A program made the position numbers and the translations under genes. Positions 1 through 6,602 of a DNA stretch of 33,438 bases are shown here, in pieces (position 1 is the first letter of the stretch; the number at the start of each line of letters is the position of its first letter). The DNA is taken from positions 1 through 33,438 of the forward strand of contig JACPZW010000071.1 of the NCBI GenBank assembly GCA_016195265.1, given 5' to 3'. A model generated the notes under the pieces. It had not been told where the DNA came from. It did no database searches and saw only the letters and a list, made by a program, of their open reading frames with translations. Source of the DNA: Acidobacteriota bacterium. Its GTDB lineage: Bacteria > Acidobacteriota > Vicinamibacteria > Vicinamibacterales > CAVVIG01.

Positions 1-54
1 CAGGTGATACTTGATGTCCCACACCGCGTGCGCGCTATGGTGGTACTCACTCAC
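1..54 (-). CDS. tnpA: IS200/IS605-family transposase TnpA, N-terminal fragment cut by the window edge
   Basis: Only the first 18 codons are inside the window, starting at a GTG at 54-52 on the minus strand. The visible peptide includes SEYHHSAHAVWDIKYHL. This matches the usual N-terminus of the small Y1 (HUH) transposases of the IS200/IS605 group, which begin with a short polar stretch followed by H-x-V-x-x-I/L-K-Y-H-L-V-W. Those enzymes move single-stranded DNA by recognising subterminal hairpins, and a suitable hairpin lies just upstream at 93-109. The catalytic HUH and tyrosine motifs are outside the window, so intactness cannot be judged. Confidence 0.7.
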   Translation of the reverse strand, partial: MSEYHHSAHAVWDIKYHL

Positions 55-92
55 GACAGCCCCCTCTCAACCCGAGTCGGAGGCTGAAGCTT

Positions 93-109
93 ACCGCCTG
101 AAAGGCGGT
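93..109. repeat. Subterminal hairpin of the IS200/IS605-like left end
   Basis: A perfect 6-bp stem, ACCGCC (93-98) and GGCGGT (104-109), closes a TGAAA loop. On the minus strand it lies about 40 bases before the transposase start and is followed by an AGCTTCAGCCTCC-like stretch. That arrangement is typical of the left end of IS200/IS605 elements, where TnpA binds such a hairpin. The exact element boundary, probably between 110 and 130, cannot be fixed from one copy. It could also act as a weak terminator for the toxin gene that stops at 134. Confidence 0.55.
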
Positions 110-133
110 GGGATTAAACCTGGCACGTGGGCA

Positions 134-523
134 CTAAACCGTCTCCCTCAGCAGTTCATCAATTCCGTCGAAGTGTCCATCGACAGCGGCCAACTTAACC
201 TGATGCTCGATACAGAGAGCAGCGATCCAGAGGTCATTCTCTGGAATCAGTTTCCCCTTCTCCTTCAGATCGAGCCGAAGCCTGGCATATGCGGCAGCCG
301 TCGTTGCTGTGATGTCCAGGACACGACAGCGATTGACCAGCCGGTCGACTTCGGCGACGTTTTCGGCGCTGCGCCTGGAGTTCAACGCCCCATATCGGAG
401 TTCGCCGATCACCGGAACTGGCAGAAGAAACGTAGCTTCGGGGCGCGAGAGAAGGGTGTGGGCTGGATCGGCTAGGACCGCGATGGCGACGCTTGTATCG
501 AGCGCGATGCTATTGCCACTCAC
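134..523 (-). CDS. PIN-domain ribonuclease toxin (VapC-like)
   Basis: About 129 residues. It starts at a GTG (523-521) inside the end of the antitoxin gene, so the two frames overlap by 14 bases. The N-terminus reads IALDTSVAIAVLADP, with the first acidic residue of the PIN active site (LDTS). A conserved acidic region follows near the middle (GELRYGA). PENDLWIAA and the late D-G-H-F-D segment give the remaining acidic residues. PIN toxins are Mg-dependent RNases that cleave tRNA or rRNA sites and are held inactive by their antitoxin. The longer frame to an ATG at 580 would add an arginine/serine-rich stretch that is antisense-like noise. The gene stops close to the IS200-like left end. Confidence 0.8.
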   Translation of the reverse strand: MSGNSIALDTSVAIAVLADPAHTLLSRPEATFLLPVPVIGELRYGALNSRRSAENVAEVDRLVNRCRVLDITATTAAAYARLRLDLKEKGKLIPENDLWIAALCIEHQVKLAAVDGHFDGIDELLRETV

Positions 524-734
524 GGGGATCGACGCGTTCGAACTCGCGCTCGACGATCTCAAGCATCTCCCGCGCATCATCTGCTGAAATGCTTCCCGCG
601 CTGTCGGCGAGCGACGACGGTGCCTCGTCGGCCGTCACGGTGAGTATGACTCGCCGATGTTCCGCCAACCCCTCGGGACGCGTGAGCGGCCGAAACACGC
701 CGTTCTCGAACACAGCTTCAAGTGTCTCCTTCAT
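510..734 (-). CDS. DUF104 / AF2212-like antitoxin
   Basis: A 74-residue protein with the N-terminal pattern of DUF104 proteins: a short beta hairpin M-K-E-T-L-E-A-V-F-E-N-G-V-F-R-P-L, then a predicted strand (RRVILTV) and an acidic helical tail (MLEIVEREFERVDP). Family members are small antitoxins paired with PIN toxins, as here, where the PIN gene follows with a 14-base overlap implying translational coupling. Upstream on the minus strand, CATAGT lies five bases before the ATG and no Shine-Dalgarno sequence is visible, so the transcript may be leaderless. The DNA-binding or toxin-binding role is inferred from the family and not from a motif. Confidence 0.75.
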   Translation of the reverse strand: MKETLEAVFENGVFRPLTRPEGLAEHRRVILTVTADEAPSSLADSAGSISADDAREMLEIVEREFERVDPREWQ

Positions 735-936
735 TCGAGACTATGGTAGCAAACTCGGCTCAGTAGCAGATCGGCGACCGTGCTGGAGAGGGTGGAACGC
801 GGACATCATTGGTACGAAAGGGCAGAAATCAAGCCAGATTTCGTGCGTTTCGTCGTTGAAGATGGCGTCAAGACGACAACGAAGGGCACGCGGCGAAAAG
901 GCGCGGCCGTAAACTATTGATAGTGAAAGTGTTATT
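735..936. other. Intergenic stretch without a recognised feature
   Basis: Between the antitoxin start and the 3' end of tRNA-Ser I see no convincing reading frame, repeat array or RNA fold. The first 20 bases probably carry the toxin-antitoxin promoter (CATAGT on the minus strand at 745-740). The remainder is somewhat less GC-rich than the genes around it and may be decayed sequence next to the insertion element. Confidence 0.4.
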
Positions 937-1027
937 TGGCGGAGAGGGTGGGATTCGAACCCACGTGCCGCTTACGCGACAACACGCTTTCGAGGCGCGC
1001 CCGTTACGACCACTTCGGTACCTCTCC
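937..1027 (-). tRNA. tRNA-Ser(CGA)
   Basis: On the minus strand the acceptor arm GGAGAGG (1027-1021) pairs with CCTCTCC (947-941), followed by discriminator G and an encoded CCA (939-937). The T arm contains GGGTTCGAATCCC. The anticodon loop is CTCGAAA, giving anticodon CGA, which reads the serine codon UCG. The long variable arm between anticodon stem and T stem is the class II form expected for tRNA-Ser. The length is 88 bases without CCA. It lies 81 bases downstream of tadA on the same strand. Confidence 0.95.
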
Positions 1028-1108
1028 GTGTCGGGGAAACCGGTCGGAACAGACCTTTGAGTATACCGTGCCGCCACACTCGCCGAGAAGCTGGCGCTAG
1101 ATCTGCCC

Positions 1109-1585
1109 TCAGCCGTCGGCCCTCCGCTCTTTGAAGAATTCCTGCATCAGCTCGCGGCACTCTTCCTCGCGCACGCCCGAGAAGACCTCGAAGCGGTGAT
1201 TGTGGCCCGGGAGCTCGCCCGCGCGCACGGTGGACAGCACGGCGCCGGTCCGGAGCTCCGCCGCGCCGAAGACGAGCGTGCCGATCCGCGCGTGTACCAA
1301 CGCGCCGACGCACATCAGGCACGGTTCGATCGTGACGCACAGCGTCGCGCCGGTCAGCCGGTAGTTGGCGGCGTGACGCGCGGCCTCGCGAATCGCGACG
1401 ATTTCGGCGTGGGCCGTGGGATCGCCGGACGAGATGGGCTGATTGAATCCGCGGCCGACGATCGCGCCGTCGATCGCGACGACCGCGCCGATTGGCACTT
1501 CGCCGGCGTCGCGCGCGCGCCGCGCCTGGGCGAGCGCGGCCGCCATCAGCGCGTCATGGTCAATCGTCAAGGGAGGGTTCTTCAA
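1109..1585 (-). CDS. tadA: tRNA-specific adenosine deaminase TadA
   Basis: The enzyme deaminates A34 of tRNA-Arg(ACG) to inosine so that one tRNA can read CGU, CGC and CGA. The cytidine-deaminase-fold zinc site is complete: HAE at about residues 59-61 (zinc ligand His and proton-shuttle Glu) and PCLMC at about 88-92 (two Cys ligands). E-V-P-I-G-A-V-V near residue 30 and the ARI segment after the PCxxC motif are also typical. The frame opens with TTG at 1585. A TTG at 1570 or the ATG at 1546 are alternative starts, and the first few codons overlap an octamer repeat array. Its substrate tRNA is encoded 49 bases upstream (1710-1634) on the same strand. Confidence 0.92.
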   Translation of the reverse strand: MKNPPLTIDHDALMAAALAQARRARDAGEVPIGAVVAIDGAIVGRGFNQPISSGDPTAHAEIVAIREAARHAANYRLTGATLCVTIEPCLMCVGALVHARIGTLVFGAAELRTGAVLSTVRAGELPGHNHRFEVFSGVREEECRELMQEFFKERRADG

Positions 1586-1622
1586 CTACCCAACTGCCCA
1601 ATTCCGCGACTACCCAATTGAG
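1584..1622. repeat. Octamer repeat array between tRNA-Arg and tadA
   Basis: AT-rich tandem units read AACTACCC, AACTGCCC, AATTCCGCG, ACTACCC, AATTG. They belong to the same 8-bp family (AATTGGGT on the other strand) as the arrays at 5389, 20151 and 20711. The array fills most of the space between the tRNA and the deaminase gene and may overlap the first codons of tadA if the TTG at 1585 is used. No second, inverted arm is clear here. Confidence 0.6.
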
Positions 1623-1633
1623 CGAAGGGTCTT

Positions 1634-1710
1634 TGGTGGGCCCAGCAAGACTCGAACTTGCGACCTTCTGGTTCGTAGCCAGACGCTCTATCCAACTGAG
1701 CTATGGGCCC
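1634..1710 (-). tRNA. tRNA-Arg(ACG)
   Basis: The minus-strand acceptor GGGCCCA (1710-1704) pairs with TGGGCCC (1644-1638), with discriminator A and encoded CCA (1636-1634). The D arm AGCTCAGTTGGATAGAGC and the T arm with GTTCGAGTC are canonical. The anticodon loop CTACGAA gives ACG. Position 34 is therefore an A, the base TadA converts to inosine. Total length is 77 bases with CCA. The tRNA lies immediately upstream of tadA, so the modifying enzyme and its substrate are neighbours. Confidence 0.96.
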
Positions 1711-1771
1711 CCGGGGTCAGAACTCAAGATCATAACACGCAGATTCGCTGGCTGAAAGGCTCGCGCGTTAT

Positions 1772-1797
1772 CGCGGGTCCGAAAGCACCCGCCCTAC
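1772..1797 (-). repeat. REP-like palindrome carrying the nagZ stop codon
   Basis: On the minus strand the 26-bp element begins GTAGGGCGGGT and ends GGACCCGCG around a GCTTTC centre. It matches the arms of the inverted doublets at 6097 and 18032. The TAG of its conserved GTAG start, at 1796-1794, is the stop codon of the NagZ-like gene. A related segment, CTGAAAGGCTCGCG, lies just before it at 1752-1765. Confidence 0.65.
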
Positions 1798-3626
1798 TTC
1801 ATCGCGCGGTCGATGCCGAAGCCGACCGGCCACTGCGGCGAGAGCGCGATCGGGAGTCTGCCGCCGATCGCGGCGTCGCCCGCCAGCGCGCGGACCGCGG
1901 CGCGCTCGGCCGGATCGTAGAAGTCGTACGTCAGCAGCATCGCCGGCAGTTCCGGCACGAACGACGCCACGTACGGATTCCCGAAGAAACACGTGACGAA
2001 CGGCGTGCCCGCCCTGTCCGTCACGCGCGCGAGATCCTTCAGCAGCTTGACCAGTTCCGGCGCGAGATCCATGCGCCCGCTGCCCGACGTCGCGCGGACG
2101 AAGACGGACGCGACGACGGCGCCGTAGCGGGGAATGCTGGCGCGAACGAAATCAAGATCGGACGCGGACGTGTGGTCCGAGACTTCGATGGCGGTGACCT
2201 GCGGCCAGCGCTTCCTGAGTTCAGGAATAAAGGTCCGGCTTGGCGCCGCGATCTGCCAGCCCGCCGGATAGTCGACAACGGATAGATAAAGGATGGGCGT
2301 CTCGCGCGGCACGGCGAGCGGCACGCTCCGGCGATCATCCTTGATCAACGTCACCGCGCGCGCGAACGCCTCCTGCGCGATCGCGTCTCTCGCGCGGCCG
2401 CCGACCGCGGCTGGCACGGCGTCGAGATCGACGGCGCGCCGCGCGTGCAAACCGAGCGACGCTTTGGCGCGCAGCACGCGCTCGACTGACCGATCGAGCT
2501 GCGGCTGACCGATCCGCCCCGCCGTCACCGCCGCCTTGAGACCTTCGAACGCCGCGATCGGATCCGGTGAATGCAGGATCTGATCGGCGCCGGCCAGGAA
2601 CGCGCGGACGGCGGCTTCGCCCGGCGCCGCGAGCTTGGTCACGGCGTCCATGGACATCGAATCGGTATACACGACGCCGCTGAAGCCGAGGTCGCGGCGA
2701 AGGAGATCCTGGAGAATCGGCCGGCTGAAGGTGGCCGGCGTGGACGCCGCGGGATCGAGTGCAGGCAGCTCGATGTGCGCCGCCATCACGGCCTGCGCGC
2801 CCTCATCCACGCCGCGGCGGAACGGCACGAGCTCGACGCGGTCCAGCCGCGCGCGATCGAACGTGACAACGGGAAGACCGAGATGGCTGTCGACGTCGGT
2901 ATCGCCGTGGCCGGGGAAATGTTTGATCGTCGCGATCATTCCGCCGTCACGCGCCCCCGCAAGGTACGCGCTGACGAGAGTGGACACGCGCGCCGGATCT
3001 TCACCGTACGACCGCGTGTTGATCACCGGGTTGCGCGGATTGTTGTTCACGTCCGCGACCGGCGCGAAGTTCACGTGCACGCCCACGGCACGCGCCTCGA
3101 GGCCGGTGATGCGCGCCTCCTCGCGCACCAGGCGCGCGGCGTCGGCGCCGGCGATCGCGCCCATCGCCATCTGCCGCGGAAAGCTCGTCGCGCCGAACAG
3201 GCGGAAACCGACGCCGGTCTCGAAGTCGGCGGTGTTCAGGAGCGGCACCGCCGACAGTGTCTGCAAGCGGTTGGTGAGAAACGCGACCGACGGCGGCTGG
3301 CCGAGAATTACCGACCCGTAGCCGGAGTTGAGCAGCACGGACGGCGCCGGGATCGACGCGCCGAAGACGTGGAAGCCGCCGACGTGGTACTCGCGGACCA
3401 GCTTCGTCAGCGCGTCGAACGTGTCGCTGTCGGTGCTGAGGTAGTTCGACTCGAACGCGGGGACGATGAGCTGGCCGACTTTCTCGTCGAGCGTCAGTTT
3501 CTTCAGCGTCTGCGCGACCCACTGCTCGCCGGCGCGGTCGAGCGTGAACGGATCGCGCGGCGCCGCCGAGAGGCCAGCGGCGACACAGGCCAATGCGACC
3601 ACGAAAAGCACTCGCCTTCGCGTCAT
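1794..3626 (-). CDS. nagZ: Secreted glycoside hydrolase family 3, beta-N-acetylhexosaminidase (NagZ-like)
   Basis: About 610 residues from the ATG at 3626. A GTG at 3650 would add eight residues before the signal peptide. The N-terminus MTRRRVLFVVALACVAAG then L-S-A-A is a signal peptide, so the enzyme is exported. The GH3 core is clear: KHFPGHGDTDVDSHLGLP carries the NagZ-type His/Asp general acid-base loop, and VYTDSMSMDAV supplies the nucleophilic Asp. NagZ enzymes remove N-acetylglucosamine from peptidoglycan fragments. The classical enzyme is cytoplasmic and about 340 residues, whereas this one has a further C-terminal domain of about 200 residues, as in many exported GH3 proteins, so its substrate may differ. 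TACGAT lies seven bases upstream of the ATG. The stop codon lies in a REP-like element. Confidence 0.88.
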   Translation of the reverse strand: MTRRRVLFVVALACVAAGLSAAPRDPFTLDRAGEQWVAQTLKKLTLDEKVGQLIVPAFESNYLSTDSDTFDALTKLVREYHVGGFHVFGASIPAPSVLLNSGYGSVILGQPPSVAFLTNRLQTLSAVPLLNTADFETGVGFRLFGATSFPRQMAMGAIAGADAARLVREEARITGLEARAVGVHVNFAPVADVNNNPRNPVINTRSYGEDPARVSTLVSAYLAGARDGGMIATIKHFPGHGDTDVDSHLGLPVVTFDRARLDRVELVPFRRGVDEGAQAVMAAHIELPALDPAASTPATFSRPILQDLLRRDLGFSGVVYTDSMSMDAVTKLAAPGEAAVRAFLAGADQILHSPDPIAAFEGLKAAVTAGRIGQPQLDRSVERVLRAKASLGLHARRAVDLDAVPAAVGGRARDAIAQEAFARAVTLIKDDRRSVPLAVPRETPILYLSVVDYPAGWQIAAPSRTFIPELRKRWPQVTAIEVSDHTSASDLDFVRASIPRYGAVVASVFVRATSGSGRMDLAPELVKLLKDLARVTDRAGTPFVTCFFGNPYVASFVPELPAMLLTYDFYDPAERAAVRALAGDAAIGGRLPIALSPQWPVGFGIDRAMK

Positions 3627-3633
3627 GGGGCGG

Positions 3634-3660
3634 ATCGTAACACGTGCCACACGTTACAAT
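3634..3660. promoter_or_regulatory. Divergent promoter pair between nagZ-like gene and moaB
   Basis: Two -10-like hexamers face outward. TACGAT on the minus strand (3639-3634) ends seven bases before the nagZ-like ATG. TACAAT on the plus strand (3655-3660) ends six bases before the moaB GTG. With normal -10 to +1 spacing both transcripts would begin at or next to the start codon. No good -35 hexamers or ribosome binding sites are visible, consistent with leaderless mRNAs. Confidence 0.45.
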
Positions 3661-3666
3661 GACGCC

Positions 3667-4170
3667 GTGTCAGACGCGGAACACAAGGCCCGCGGGCCGC
3701 AGTCGGTGCGCTGCTTCATCGTCACGGTCAGCGACACGCGGACCGCGTCCACCGACCGGAGCGGCGACACCATCGCCGATCTCCTGACCGCGGCCGGCCA
3801 TGTGGTTGCCGGCCGCGCGATCGTGAAGGACGAACCCGAGCTGGTGCGGGGCGCGATCGAGCGGCAGCTCGCGCATCCCGACGTGCAGGTCATCGTGACG
3901 ACGGGCGGCACCGGTATCACGTCACGCGACACGACGTACGAAGCCGTCACGGCGCTGCTGCAGAAACGGCTCGACGGCTTCGGCGAGCTGTTCCGCATGT
4001 TGAGCTACGAGCAGATCGGATCCGCCGCCATGATGAGCCGCGCGTGCGCCGGGCTCGTCGCCGGACGGATCGTCATCGCGCTGCCCGGATCGGAAGCGGC
4101 GGTCAGGCTCGCGATGGAGAAGCTGGTCATTCCGGAGTTGGGACACTTGGTCCAGCAAGCATCTGGTTGA
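3667..4170 (+). CDS. moaB: MoaB/MogA-family molybdopterin adenylyltransferase
   Basis: A 167-residue MoCF-domain protein. This family adenylates molybdopterin to prepare it for molybdate insertion. The fold markers are the N-terminal strand FIVTVSDTRT, the nucleotide/MPT-binding loop TTGGTGITSRD at about residues 79-88, MLSYEQIGSAAMMSRA, and ALPGSE at about 139-143. The GTG at 3667 is chosen because it sits six bases after a TACAAT hexamer and leaves the family-typical short N-terminus. An upstream frame extension would overlap the divergent gene. moeA follows after five bases, which fixes the pathway. The protein resembles MoaB slightly more than MogA by its short length. Confidence 0.88.
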   Translation: MSDAEHKARGPQSVRCFIVTVSDTRTASTDRSGDTIADLLTAAGHVVAGRAIVKDEPELVRGAIERQLAHPDVQVIVTTGGTGITSRDTTYEAVTALLQKRLDGFGELFRMLSYEQIGSAAMMSRACAGLVAGRIVIALPGSEAAVRLAMEKLVIPELGHLVQQASG

Positions 4171-4175
4171 GTTTG

Positions 4176-5384
4176 ATGCGCCCTTTCACGTCCACGATTT
4201 CCCTCGACGAGGCCCGGCGCCGTCTCGACGCCGCAGTGCGTCCGATCGCACGGACCGAGCGCGTTCCGATCGAGCACGCGGCCGGACGGGTCGCCTCCGC
4301 CGACGTGACCTCGCCCATGGACGTGCCGCCCTTCGCCCGGTCCGCGATGGACGGTTACGCCGTCGTCGCCGCGGACACGGCCGGCGCGTCGACGTCCACA
4401 CCCGCGCGGTTGCGTCAGCTCGACCGGATCTACACGGGCCAGCTTTCGTCGATCACGGTCACGCCGGGCGCCTGCGTGGAGATCGCGACCGGGGCGCCAC
4501 TGCCCGCCGGCGCCGACGCCGTCGTCATGGTCGAGGAGACCGCGAAAGCGGCCGATGGCGCGATTCAGATCTTCTCGGCGGCGGCGGCAGGACAGAACAT
4601 CAGCCGGCGCGGCGCGGACATCGCCACCGGCGATCGCGTCGTCGCCTCGGGCAACGTGCTGACGCCCAGCCGCGTCGGCGCGCTCGCCGCGATCGGCTGC
4701 GTGGACGTCGAGGCGTTCGCGAAGCCGCGCGTCGCGATTCTTTCGACCGGCAACGAAGTCATCGAGCCCGGGCGGACGCTGGCGCCCGGGCAGATCTTCG
4801 ACGTCAACCGCTTTACGCTCGGCGCGATCGTGGCGGCGCACGGCGGCGTGCCGGAGCCGCACCGGCCGGCGCAGGACACGGTCGGCGCGCTGGTCGCGGC
4901 GCTCGACGCCTGCGCGCTGGCCGACCTCGTCGTGTTTTCAGGCGGGAGCTCGGTCGGTGAGCGCGACCTCGTCGTCGATGCCATTGCCGCGCGCGGCGAG
5001 ATGATCTTCCACGGCATCGCGGTCCGGCCCGGCAAGCCGACCGCGTTTGCGCGCGTGAAGGGCACGCCGTTCTTCGGGATGCCGGGCAACCCGACGTCGT
5101 GCCTGTCGAACGCGTACATCCTGCTCGTGCCGTTCCTGCGCGCAATCGCGCGGCTGCCGCCGCACGCGCCGCGGACGGTGCAGGCGCCGCTCGGCCGCAA
5201 GATCGTCTCCGCGGCGGGACGGCATCAGTTCTACACGGTGCGCCTCACGGACGGCGTCGCCTACCCCGCGTTCAAAGGATCGAGCGACATTACGAGCCTG
5301 TCGCAGGCCGATGGCTACCTGGAGATTCCGAGCGATCAAAGCGTGGTTGACGAGGGCGCGATGGTGAAGGTCACGCTCTTCTGA
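4176..5384 (+). CDS. moeA: Molybdopterin molybdenumtransferase MoeA
   Basis: 402 residues, the usual MoeA length. MoeA inserts molybdate into adenylated molybdopterin, the last step in making molybdenum cofactor. Visible motifs are PPFARSAMDGYAV near the N-terminus, EIATGAPLPAGADAVVMVEE, then the MPT-binding domain with LSTGNEV, FSGGSSVGERD and FFGMPGNPTS. A C-terminal domain ends GYLEIP. The ATG at 4176 lies five bases after the moaB stop, so the two form an operon. No other cofactor genes or molybdoenzymes are in the window, so the pathway must be completed elsewhere. An octamer repeat array starts five bases after the stop. Confidence 0.93.
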   Translation: MRPFTSTISLDEARRRLDAAVRPIARTERVPIEHAAGRVASADVTSPMDVPPFARSAMDGYAVVAADTAGASTSTPARLRQLDRIYTGQLSSITVTPGACVEIATGAPLPAGADAVVMVEETAKAADGAIQIFSAAAAGQNISRRGADIATGDRVVASGNVLTPSRVGALAAIGCVDVEAFAKPRVAILSTGNEVIEPGRTLAPGQIFDVNRFTLGAIVAAHGGVPEPHRPAQDTVGALVAALDACALADLVVFSGGSSVGERDLVVDAIAARGEMIFHGIAVRPGKPTAFARVKGTPFFGMPGNPTSCLSNAYILLVPFLRAIARLPPHAPRTVQAPLGRKIVSAAGRHQFYTVRLTDGVAYPAFKGSSDITSLSQADGYLEIPSDQSVVDEGAMVKVTLF

Positions 5385-5388
5385 GGAC

Positions 5389-5443
5389 GAATTGGGTAAT
5401 TGGGTAGGTGGGTAATTGGGTAAATTACTCAACTACCCGATTC
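5389..5443. repeat. Octamer array with inverted arms between convergent genes
   Basis: Four plus-oriented units (AATTGGGT, AATTGGGT, AGGTGGGT, AATTGGGT) are followed by an opposite arm reading AACTACCC GATTC. The arms can pair to form a hairpin. The array fills the whole gap between moeA and the convergent zinc-ribbon gene, and its last bases overlap that gene's TGA stop. It may act as a bidirectional terminator. The unit is shared with the arrays at 1584, 20151 and 20711. Confidence 0.7.
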
Positions 5444-5906
5444 ACCGCCGTCCTATCTTTCTCTCGTACTCCAGCTCCAGGACGTCCGCGGTGTGGAGAT
5501 CGAATGACGGCGCGCGGCGTTCATACGTCCCGCGGAATTCGCTGTGGCAGCGGTAGCAGACGGTGAGATCTTTCAGCCGGCCGTAAATGACGAGATCGAT
5601 CAGCGCGGCGGCGGCGAGGATGCTGTACGCCACCAGGTCCTTGCCGAACCAGTAGAAGATGCCGCTGATGATCGCGCCGATGACGACGACCGTCAGGCCG
5701 ATCTTCGGATCGAAGTCCTTGCGGATGTAGAAGTCGCTCCCCTCGCAGACCGGACACCGATCGATCGCGCGGTCGGCCTTCAGATCCTCGGAAAACGCCA
5801 GCGTGATGTCGCGACCGCAGCCGCCGCATGTGATCGCGGACGGCGCTTCACGAGCCGAGACAGGCAAGCCGGCGTCGCACGTCGGGCATTTCGCGATAAT
5901 CTGCAT
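5442..5906 (-). CDS. Zinc-ribbon protein with two membrane segments, function unknown
   Basis: 154 residues from the ATG at 5906. Three Cys pairs are visible: CPTC near residues 7-10, CGGC near 27-30 and CPVC near 51-54, with a further CYRC near 117-120. The pairs suggest two zinc-ribbon knuckles separated by two hydrophobic stretches at about 70-87 and 91-108. Such layouts are common in small bacterial membrane proteins annotated only as hypothetical. CATAAT on the minus strand lies nine bases upstream of the ATG. I do not recognise a specific family and assign no function. Confidence 0.75.
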   Translation of the reverse strand: MQIIAKCPTCDAGLPVSAREAPSAITCGGCGRDITLAFSEDLKADRAIDRCPVCEGSDFYIRKDFDPKIGLTVVVIGAIISGIFYWFGKDLVAYSILAAAALIDLVIYGRLKDLTVCYRCHSEFRGTYERRAPSFDLHTADVLELEYERKIGRR

Positions 5907-5918
5907 CGTGTTTCGATT

Positions 5919-6096
5919 ATGACACTTCACCTCGCGCAGATGAACATCGGGCGGGTGCGCGCGCCGATCGACTCGCCGGTCATGGCGGGCTTCGTCGCAC
6001 GGCTCGCCGAGATCAACGCGCTCGCCGAGGCCAGCGACGGCTTCGTCTGGCGCTTTCAGGGCGGGAGCGGCAACGCGACGTACTTGCGAAGGACGC
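5919..6096 (+). pseudogene. Truncated DUF3291-domain protein
   Basis: The ATG at 5919 opens a frame whose first 58 or so residues look like the N-terminus of DUF3291 proteins: H-L-A-Q-M-N-I-G-R-V-R-A-P-I-D-S-P near the start, then FVARLAEINALAEAS, GFVWRFQ and SGNATY. The family is normally about 150 residues, with further conserved segments after GNA. Here homology stops where an inverted REP doublet begins at 6097. The remaining frame to 6218 encodes only repeat sequence and unrelated residues. I find no continuation downstream or on the other strand. DUF3291 has no established biochemical role. The start is divergent from, and 12 bases away from, the zinc-ribbon gene. Confidence 0.65.
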
Positions 6097-6154
6097 GTAG
6101 GCCGGGTCCTTTCGGACCCGGCACGATCGGCGGGTCCGGAAGGACCCGCCCTAC
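6097..6154. repeat. Inverted doublet of REP-like elements (REPIN-like)
   Basis: Arm one (6097-6122) starts GTAGGCCGGGTCC and arm two (6129-6154) ends GGACCCGCCCTAC. They are 26 bp each, inverted and separated by six bases. Each arm is itself palindromic around a TTTC/GGAA centre. The organisation is the same as at 18032-18088. REP doublets of this kind (REPINs) in other bacteria are moved by RAYT transposases related to the IS200 family. No RAYT gene is in this window. Confidence 0.65.
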
Positions 6155-6224
6155 TCCTCATCCAACAGAATCGTACTCGCGCAGTGTGCGCCTGCGGCGC
6201 GCCCATGAGTTACAGTAACTGGGC

Positions 6225-6548
6225 ATGAGCTGGCAGAGCGAGAACATCAGGGCCGCCGCGACCTACCTGCGCGAGCGGATCGCCGCCGGCGACAGCGCAC
6301 CGCGCGCGAAAGCGATTTACGAGGGATTGCTCGACGTTCTGGATCCCACCCGGCGCGCGACGCGCGTGCAGCGGGAGATGGCGGCCGCGTCGAAAGCCTC
6401 GGCGGCGGCGGCGATCAAAGCCGAACGCGAGCGCCGCGCGGCCGAACGGCGCCGGACCGACCGCCGCAAGGTGAATCTCGGCAGCCCGACCGGCGTCGAG
6501 CGGCGCCGGGGCGAACGCCGGACCGGCCGCGACAGAAGAAATCGCTGA
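6225..6548 (+). CDS. Small basic protein with arginine-rich tail, unknown function
   Basis: 107 residues. The N-terminal half is helical (ENIRAAATYLRERIA, then AIYEGLLDVLDPTRRA). The second half is an Ala/Arg helix that becomes a run of RR-x-x-D-RR motifs: RRTDRRK, ERRRGERR, GRDRR. The tail would suit RNA, DNA or acidic-surface binding, but no domain is recognised. Part of the positive charge is encouraged by the GC-rich codon pool. TACAGT at 6211-6216 lies eight bases upstream of the ATG. A REP doublet and the broken DUF3291 gene are upstream, and a bidirectional hairpin follows the stop. Confidence 0.6.
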   Translation: MSWQSENIRAAATYLRERIAAGDSAPRAKAIYEGLLDVLDPTRRATRVQREMAAASKASAAAAIKAERERRAAERRRTDRRKVNLGSPTGVERRRGERRTGRDRRNR

Positions 6549-6549
6549 A

Positions 6550-6602
6550 GATCCGGCCACAGCCGGACGCCACCTGGGGTCCGCCTTCAGGCGGGCCGGA
6601 TC
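6550..6602. terminator. Bidirectional hairpin between convergent genes
   Basis: A 9-bp outer stem GATCCGGCC (6550-6558) pairs with GGCCGGATC (6594-6602). Inside it, CCGCC-TTCA-GGCGG (6581-6594) makes a second small hairpin of REP style. It starts two bases after the upstream stop codon and overlaps the TGA of the convergent dehydrogenase gene. Toward the minus-strand side the sequence ATTTTC follows, so transcripts of the plus-strand gene would have a short U-rich run after the stem. Confidence 0.55.

Noticed and set aside
2571..3662. 363-codon plus-strand reading frame
   Set aside because: Shadow of the GH3 glycosidase gene; no recognisable domain.
5907..6206. N-terminal extension of the zinc-ribbon membrane protein
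   Set aside because: The longer frame reads through the divergent DUF3291 remnant and REP doublet; the Cys-rich domain begins right at the ATG at 5906.
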